In this document: positions 57,145-64,000 of the stretch, piece by piece
Layout: each line of letters begins with the position of its first letter
Position numbering within the stretch: position 1 is the first letter of the stretch
Assembly: GCA_027886175.1 (NCBI GenBank)
Contig: JAJNNQ010000019.1
Span: forward strand, 11,890,501-11,954,500
Direction of reading: 5' to 3'
Source of the DNA: Phylloscopus collybita
Lineage: Eukaryota > Chordata > Aves > Passeriformes > Phylloscopidae
DNA length: 64,000 bases
Notes under the pieces: generated by a model
What the model saw: only the letters and a program-made list of their open reading frames with translations
What the model was told of the DNA's origin: nothing
Database searches by the model: none
Program-made: the position numbers and the translations under genes

Positions 57145-60100
57145 GCTAACATTTAGCAGGTAGTAAAATGGAAAGAAAAGAGAAGGCACAGAAGAGTTAA
57201 CTTTGGATTCAGTCAGAGGACGACCAGCAAGTTGATCAGTAGGATGCTGGTATTATTAATAGAAAAAATTAAGGTACTATCACTAAATGAATAGACAGGG
57301 AAGAGTCAACCATGTTAACAGATGCCACCAAATACCAGAGTCAGGAGACAGGTAAATAATGTATTGTAGTTTCAGAAACACACTGGTGACCCAGTGCTGC
57401 AACATGAAATGAAAATGAATCAATAGGAAGTAATGAGAGAGAATAATACGTGGATTAGTGAGGACAGAGATGGATTTCTGATCCAAGATTTTCCCCAAAA
57501 GACAGCTATGTGCTCTAAGAACTATAAATCTTTAATCAGTTCATCAAGTAGCTCGGGTATTCCTCTGTGCATACACTCAGGGCTAGATGAAAGTACCTTC
57601 TGCATCTGAAATTCAGGCATTGCAGTTTCTGGGGCTGAGCAGAGGTGCTTGGCTGCTGGAGTGCATCCAGATCCTGGAGTGTAGGGCCTGGAAGAAGGGA
57701 AATGCACAGGGATTAGTTCCTGCCTTGGAAATGATCCAGTCAAAGCTGGACCATCCAGAGAATTGATCCCCCTGCAAGATTCTTGATAGGCAAAAGGGGC
57801 AGGGGATTTATGGTGTTCAAGTTGCTTGCTGAGACAACAGCAAGGGAAAAGGACTTTGTTCCTGCTTCAAAACCTTATGTATTTGGTTGAAAGGAAAATG
57901 CAAAGCAATGGGGTGGGGGGGTAAGTCCAGAGCCCAGTCCTCTCTTCCACTGGACCCCACTCCATTGTGACAGTAATTTTTTTCTCTGCCACCAGTAGGA
58001 CCCAAATCTCTAAATTTTTTTGCAGTATTCTAGCTCCAGACAATGAAGGAAAGTGTTGCTACTCCAGAGCAGCCACTAGCTGAGCCACTCTGTTGGGAAA
58101 AGTGGCTTTAGACTCTCTCAGAAGGTTAGAAATGAATTCCTCGTTTCCAATGCATGAGCACACACTGTAACTCATTATAAAGAAGAGATTTTGCCCTCAG
58201 CACCTCTTCTTGTTCTGGCAATGTCTTGGAAGAAAGCTGCAGCAATTACATTTTGTGGGAAACTGTCTTGAGGCGTGACATCACCCTGGGAACACGTCAC
58301 AGGCTGAGCCCCTTGCAGGTGAGGCCAGCTGTGCCCTCATTTCTGGGTTTCTGGGGGTTCAGCAGAGGATGGCAGCTGACTCTGTTAAGAGTGTAGATTT
58401 TGTTAACCCACAACTACAAGTGGCAAGAAGTAAAACTTTCTGGGGGCTGGGTGGATTTGATGTGGTAACTTTTGGTATGATGAGAAAGCACAGTAAACTT
58501 AGGATCTCAATTTTTACCTTGCCCTGACCCCACTTGTGCCTCAAATGAGGGTTTTTTAGAAAAACTTTCTGAAGTCAGGAGATTTATATCTTATTTCCAA
58601 ATGGAACAGACTTTGCTGAAAACGGCATGGATTTTACCAGGTCAATACAATTTATGATGAAATAGGAGAGGTTTAAATCTAGTTCTACATAAATAGCACT
58701 AGCAGGAAAGTAGCAGAGCCTGATAAAAAAAATAAAAAAAGTAAAATTAATCCATTTTTAATGCATCTGCATCAGAAAATGTAACATCAGCCAAGGAGAC
58801 CTCAAATCCTTCCTGCAGAGGGTAGGAAAGGGAACACACTGTACAATGCCAGCGAGTGTGTGGGCAGACTCACTGGCTACACTTTTTCTAAAAGGATTCA
58901 TCCCACCTTTCCTGAAGCGACATTCAGACCACATTCAGTGCCAACATTATACACAGTTAACAGACCACAGTTTGGAAAGTGATTTTCCAGATTATGAAGT
59001 AGATGGGTAAATCTGGCAAGAGTGAGTGCAGCAACTACTGTGGGCGAGGTGGCCGGAACCAGGGGCTGAGGGCACCAACCTGCTCTGCTGAGACCATATC
59101 CCAGTGTGCTGCACACAACATCCAGGCTGCTAGAGAAGAGAGGTGCAGTAGCAATGTGGAAATACATACATTTGTAGAAATAAAGGAATTCAGCTCCTCC
59201 AAGAGGCATTTGGTCAAAACCCCACCAGGCATCCACCGTGAGCACCTTGCGCTCTCTCGGCTCTGCAGCAGCAGATGGTCCATCATTACCCAGCAGCTTT
59301 ATGGCCATCCAAACTCTCTGAGATCTCTCTTCCTTGAACTTGCACATCTTTCAAGAAGAAAAACAGGGGAAAAAACTAACTTGAAAGCTGGGCTTTACTG
59401 CCTTTAGCCAAGATTCACATGATACCTTTTAACAGCCTTGCCTTTCCCAGTTTTCAATTAACTGCTCTGCACTGAAGATTGCAGACTGTCAACTCATGCA
59501 AAGAGTAAATCCTTTCCTAGAGCTTTTTAAACTATTTTCTCAGGCTCCTGACTGCAGAGGGCTTTGAACAAACTGCTTCCAGGGAGGGAAAGGAAAATGA
59601 AGTGAATGGTTTGTTGCAGTCAGCAGCATTTCTCCCAAGGTGTTTGCGCTGCTGCTCTGCTCCGGGGAGGAGGAGCTGTCACATCTCAGTGGACTTTTTC
59701 CAGGCAGAGTCATCAGTTTTGACTTTATATTTCCTTGGGGTTAGATGGAAATTTCTCAAGAATAGAAGTAGGAGGCAGAAAGGCACCTACCTACCTACCT
59801 ATCATACACAATCTGTGAGAGGTGAGACAAGAAGGGACTACAGAATGTTTCCAATTTGCTTCAGAGCAAAAAGAAAGAGCAAAAGAGAACTGAAATGCTT
59901 TAGTGAAACCTGACACTCCTCATTTTTCAGGTCAGGACCAAAATGGAGGTGACATTTGAAAAGGATGCCTGCTTTTCCAGGAATTTGTTTGAGAACTAGG
60001 TGTTGCAATAACTGATGCTGCAAATAAGTTGGTGATATATATATATACAGGATTTAAAGAGAATCCTCCACTCTGGGGACATGAAGTGAGCAAATTAGGA

Positions 60101-60212
60101 AGCTTTTAAAAATCAGAAAAGCTGATAAACTATTAAAAGAGACTGCAAGTCTGTTGAACTATGTTAGCAATTCGCAGGAGGGATATAGGGAAAATGTTTT
60201 TTGTTTTGGGGT

Positions 60213-60240
60213 TGGTTGGTTGGTTTTTTTTTTTTTTATT
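60213..60240 (+). repeat. (GGTT)n and poly(T)
   Basis: GGGGTTGGTTGGTTGG followed by 14 T. Telomere-like only by chance; the unit is GGTT, not TTAGGG. Confidence 0.9.
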
Positions 60241-60399
60241 CTAAATTATATCAGTTCCTTTATATATATAGAGTACACTAGCTTTCAAACCTGACATTCC
60301 AGATTAATTTTAATTCTCTCATAAAGGGGCAAATTGGAATAAATAAATAGTGGCTGAGAAAGCAGGACAAAGCAGTCCCAGAGTAATTGTTCCCTCTGA

Positions 60400-60462
60400 A
60401 AAAAAAAAAAAAAAACCAAACCAAAAAAACCACAAACAACCCCAAAACAAAACAACAAAGCC
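60400..60462 (+). repeat. Poly(A) and C/A-rich tract
   Basis: A run of 17 A followed by CCAAACC, CAAACAACCCC and AAAACAAAACAAC units. Confidence 0.9.
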
Positions 60463-62559
60463 AACCCTATATAGAGTAAACTTTTAAACCCAAGCCAAAA
60501 AAGCCAGGCTCACCATGGATGCAGCCCATCATTATTCCCTGCATTCAGGCTTGCAGAGACACAGCCCTGAAGACTGCTCAAATAAAAATTCCAGTGTTAA
60601 AATCTGGTTGTTTTTCCATTTCCATCATTGATCACTTCCAGATAAGGAAATGTACTACAAAGTCACTTGAGAAGTAGCCCTTTAATGTGCCTCCAAGACT
60701 TCCTGGGGTTTAACTGGTCATGTCCTCACTAAAAGATGCTGCTTCAGACCACTGGACTGGGGCAAGGCAACCTCAGCACCACTCCCATTGCATAGCAACA
60801 TTTATTATTCATTTTCTTGTTAATGGAGGCTTCAGGAATTCCTCAGAAAAAAAGGAAAAATACTAAGAAAGGGGAACGCATTGTTCCATCAGCACAAGGA
60901 GCAGGGACAAATATAAGTAGGTGTATATATACACTTAAAAATGTATAAATGCCCCCTCCTGAAAGAGTGACAAATTGCAGTAAACTTCAGATCTCGCTGT
61001 TTTACTGTAATTTGTCCCCTTCTCAGGACATTTCTCCTTGCCAAGAGGAAGGGCTGGAGCCCTCCCATCTCCCTCCACCCTCCAGCATCTTGGCTCTAAC
61101 CTGGCACAAACCCTTTGCTGCATTTTATATAACTTCATTGGTCTGACTTTCCAACTGCTTAACAGCCCTTATCAGCAAATAAAAGCCTCCAGCAGCAGAT
61201 GAGCAAAGTGATTGAGAAAGCTATAAAAACTGAAAAGAGAGAGCTGTCTGTAGTTAAAACAAGCCTCAGCTCCTGCTCCCCAGCCAACTCCCCCAGTAAG
61301 TACGGAGGAATAGCAGGTTTATTACCCTCCCTTTGATTGTATGTCATCATTACAGCATTGTTTTCCCACATACCAATTCCTTCCTAGCTCCCACTTGCAA
61401 TAAAAACCAGAGATTTGGGTTCTTTTAAAAGATTAATGGACACAGCTGCCCTCATACTCTAAACTTGTGGAGTGGCTGGATATCACTCCTGAAATTCCAA
61501 ATTCTGGCAGTTTTCTGCCAGGGCTGGAAGTCAATGATGTCGTGAATTACAGTGGAGTTTGTGTGGAGGGAAGGAGTTGGCACTGTGGAGAAATGAGACC
61601 TGTTGAGGGACAACTCCTCATAAAGAAACTCCAGAATTAACAACCCTTTTTGATGAGAACAATAAAGAGCAAAAATAAAAAGGGTTTACACAGAGGTTTA
61701 CAGAAGGGAGAAAACCCCCCAATTTTGCACAGAATGACTTGAGGCTGGCCAGTGCTCTGCTTTGAGGGTGAGCAGGAAGTGATGCTCAAACCCAAGCATG
61801 AAATCATTGCTCTAAACACAACAGCTGATTCATGTGGGAGAAAAGCACATTTTGTGGTCTGATTTGAAGGTGCTGGAGTGGCTGGGACGAGCAGGATGAG
61901 GGTGGGAGCCACATGCCCAGTGCCATGAGCAGGTTACACAGATCAACACAGGAGGTGCAGGGATGGAACAGAAGAGCAAAAGAGAGCAGGGGAGAAGGGG
62001 TTTTTGGCTGGAAATAACTGAAGCTTGGTTACTCTCTTTTGCTGGTGGGAGGCAGTTTGTAAGCAAGGGTCGATTTCTGTCTGTCTGTCTCAACCCCAGG
62101 AGGATTGGTGATTGCCCTTGGCCCTCAGTGAACCCCTCATCCCTACAAAATGTCCATGCAGAGGCTTGCTGGGGATCTGTAAGGTCCCCAGGGTGCCCCC
62201 TCAGCTGTCAGGCCAGGCACAGGCTGGCAATTCACAAAGAAATAGAACAGGCTAGGCAGAGCCACGCTGCTCACAGGGGTCAAGAGGGACAAGTGGGTGA
62301 CGCTTTCAGCCCCAGGGTGACACAAAGGGCTGGTAGGGCACCTCTGAGTCCCAGAGCTGGGACTCAGTTCCAGTCCTGCTCACATGCCTGTCCAGTTCCC
62401 AGGACAGGACCAGCTGGGGCTCCTTGCTGGCACCATTTAGGAGGGAAAAGTGAAAGTAAATCTAACCTGACCTTCACCACAAGCCTGTGAGGTCTGCCAG
62501 ACCCCTGGAGCAGCAGCGAGTCTCTTGCCAACCCAGAAACGTTGTGTTTTCACTCTAGC

Positions 62560-63115
62560 TATGATGCCTGCATTTAGTATTCATTGCCATGTCACTGCTC
62601 CTCATGAATTCCTCCCGTGTGCATGTGCCTCTCTCATCCATTTCTATCAGCATCCCACTGTAATTTATTATTAGTTAAGAATTAATAGACACTCGGAAGT
62701 ATAATGTTACATTTTTGTCTTCTGGTGCTCTGAAGCATTTCATGCAGCAGATCAAGCATTAAATCTGTCATGTAAACACATTATTTTGTCATGTGATGCA
62801 TTATGATAGCCCACTACCAGGAAAATGAAAAGCACTTAACGCTTCGTGTTTGATGTGTACTGTCAACAAAACTCAGGAAGGATTTATAGGGTGTTGTGGT
62901 TTAATGAGTACCTGCTTAATAGGGTTTGAGTATCACTCAAAAATGTGGCTTTACAGGAGACATGTGATACATTGAATTTCAATGTGAATTATAAAGCCCA
63001 ATCTAGATCTCCAGGCTTCTACACAGCAAAGATAATAAGATCCAGGGAGCTGTTTATTAGCAATAAATCATGACCTTTTCTCGTTTTCTTTTGGAATATT
63101 CTTCTCTCCTTCATC
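62560..63115. other. Candidate conserved noncoding element, intergenic
   Basis: About 550 repeat-free bp with TAATTTATTATTAGTTAAGAATTAATAG, AAGCATTAAATCTGTCATG, a repeated TGTCATGTAA / TGTCATGTGATGCATTATGA pair, CTTAACGCTTCG and TTATTAGCAATAAATCATGACC. The texture resembles long conserved enhancers. Inferred. Confidence 0.4.
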
Positions 63116-64000
63116 AGGTTTTATGAAGCTGCAGGGTTCATGTATGGAGGTGCCATCCACTATCTTTGATTAGGGCAGAATAACTCAGCTATAGACAGGG
63201 GATGAATGAACTAAAGAGAAAGGAAGAGCTGATTAATAGGAACTCCACCAAACACCCAGCCACTGGCAAGCCTGGCAGAGTTTAAGGAAGAGTTTGTTAA
63301 TGACTTGGGAAAGCTTCAGTGAGTGTGTTTCCAGGTGGAATCTTCACCCAACAGACTCCTAACAAAAGCTCCTCACACCTGGCCAGATGTATCACAGCAG
63401 CAGCACAAAAAATGGCAAAAATCTGAATAGAGATGGAATTTCTTCTCCCTTTCCTCCCCATGATGCTGCTGGGAGTGATGCCTTAAGATTTTAGCTTGTA
63501 TATTCTTCATGTATTTGTAATCCTGTAATTCTTTAGTGTACAGCTCTGGACTCCATATACAGTATAGCTACTGTCTTCCCATTTTGGTCAGACACAACAA
63601 TTCATCTCCAGGCCTGGGAATCAAGGACACCTCACTGCCTCAGGCCCTGAGAAATGTAAACAAAAGTGAGTTGGGGGGATCAAACTTGGGGTAAATGACT
63701 TCATTACCTGAAGCTGTAATTGGAAGATTAACCCCCAAATACGCAAATGGACCAAACTTATGAAAGTGTGAAAACTCAATACCAGTCATCCATTGTTTGG
63801 TATAGCCCCTGGGGGGCTTCATCTGCCCTAACTGTACCTAAAGGTAATTAAATCTAACTGCTTTTTACTCCCTCAATTCTGTCTGGCCTCTGCTTTTAGC
63901 TAGCCCAAAAAGGCATCAGGAGCACCTCCCACAAACCAAAACAAGATACAGTGTGATATGACAAAAAACAGAGAGCAGCCTGAAGATCAGTCCCAATCCC

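Larger units (their letters stand above)
41090..64000. other. Intergenic region, no gene recognised (second part)
   Basis: Contains the poly(A)-(AG)n tract at 41817, the minisatellite with CR1 at 44826-45940, CR1 remnants at 48897 and 55215, small duplications and the candidate element at 62560. Frames 51092-51580, 51685-52221 and 61963-62490 (162-178 codons) show no recognisable domain and are treated as chance. The stretches 46000-48890, 49000-55200 and 57200-62550 otherwise show nothing I can name. Confidence 0.6.

Noticed and set aside
60213..60240. Telomere-like GGTT repeats
   Set aside because: Unit is GGTT and only three copies; vertebrate telomere repeat is TTAGGG.
61963..62490. 175-codon open frame on the + strand
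   Set aside because: No recognisable domain; mixed composition, no splice sites in phase and no partner exon; lies in a G/C-richer patch where chance frames are longer.
29200..64000. Exons of genes known to lie beyond SGCD in vertebrates, such as TIM-family genes
   Set aside because: No immunoglobulin V, mucin-like or other recognisable exon was seen; the window probably ends before the next gene.
1..64000. tRNA, rRNA or microRNA genes
   Set aside because: No cloverleaf-type A/B box pairs, rRNA segments or known microRNA hairpins were recognised; a tRNAscan and Infernal run would be decisive.

Overview
The window looks like nuclear DNA of a bird, probably a songbird. It has several 3'-end fragments of CR1 LINEs, which dominate avian and reptilian repeats, ending in the typical short ATTCTATGA motif. 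It also has LTR fragments of avian endogenous-retrovirus type, many A/T-rich simple repeats, and one gene with vertebrate exon/intron structure. There are no bacterial-style operons, no CRISPR array and no RNA gene that I can recognise.

The only protein-coding gene I can support is the 3' end of SGCD (delta-sarcoglycan) on the + strand. Two coding exons are visible. The penultimate exon (17869-17992) encodes 41 whole codons starting [15 protein letters not shown]. The terminal exon (20283-20456) encodes 57 residues ending CQINTSVCL and a TGA stop. The splice phases match and read through without a break. Everything upstream (1-17868) is best read as the 3' part of a large SGCD intron, since I could not find the preceding coding exon in it. 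The intron between the two exons is 2.3 kb.

After the stop codon I infer a very long 3'UTR of about 8.6 kb, ending near 29,110 after an AATAAA at 29090-29095 and followed by a T-rich tract. Shorter alternatives would use AATAAA at 20917 or 21110. The long form contains a 0.66-kb sense-oriented CR1 copy. From about 29.2 kb to the end I see no convincing gene. This part is probably the intergenic region downstream of SGCD, with simple repeats, CR1 remnants, a strongly degenerate 22-23-bp minisatellite split by a CR1 copy (44826-45940), and A/T-rich segments that look like candidate conserved noncoding elements.

The most notable structures are: LTR-derived sequence on both sides of the penultimate SGCD exon, with the upstream LTR edge only about 190 bp from the acceptor; a 29-bp inverted repeat just downstream of that exon's donor; a TG/CG tract next to an AT tract in the proximal 3'UTR; the CR1-split minisatellite; and several recent-looking short tandem duplications. 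I found no convincing new protein system. Most open reading frames here are short, lack homology I can recognise, and are best explained as chance.
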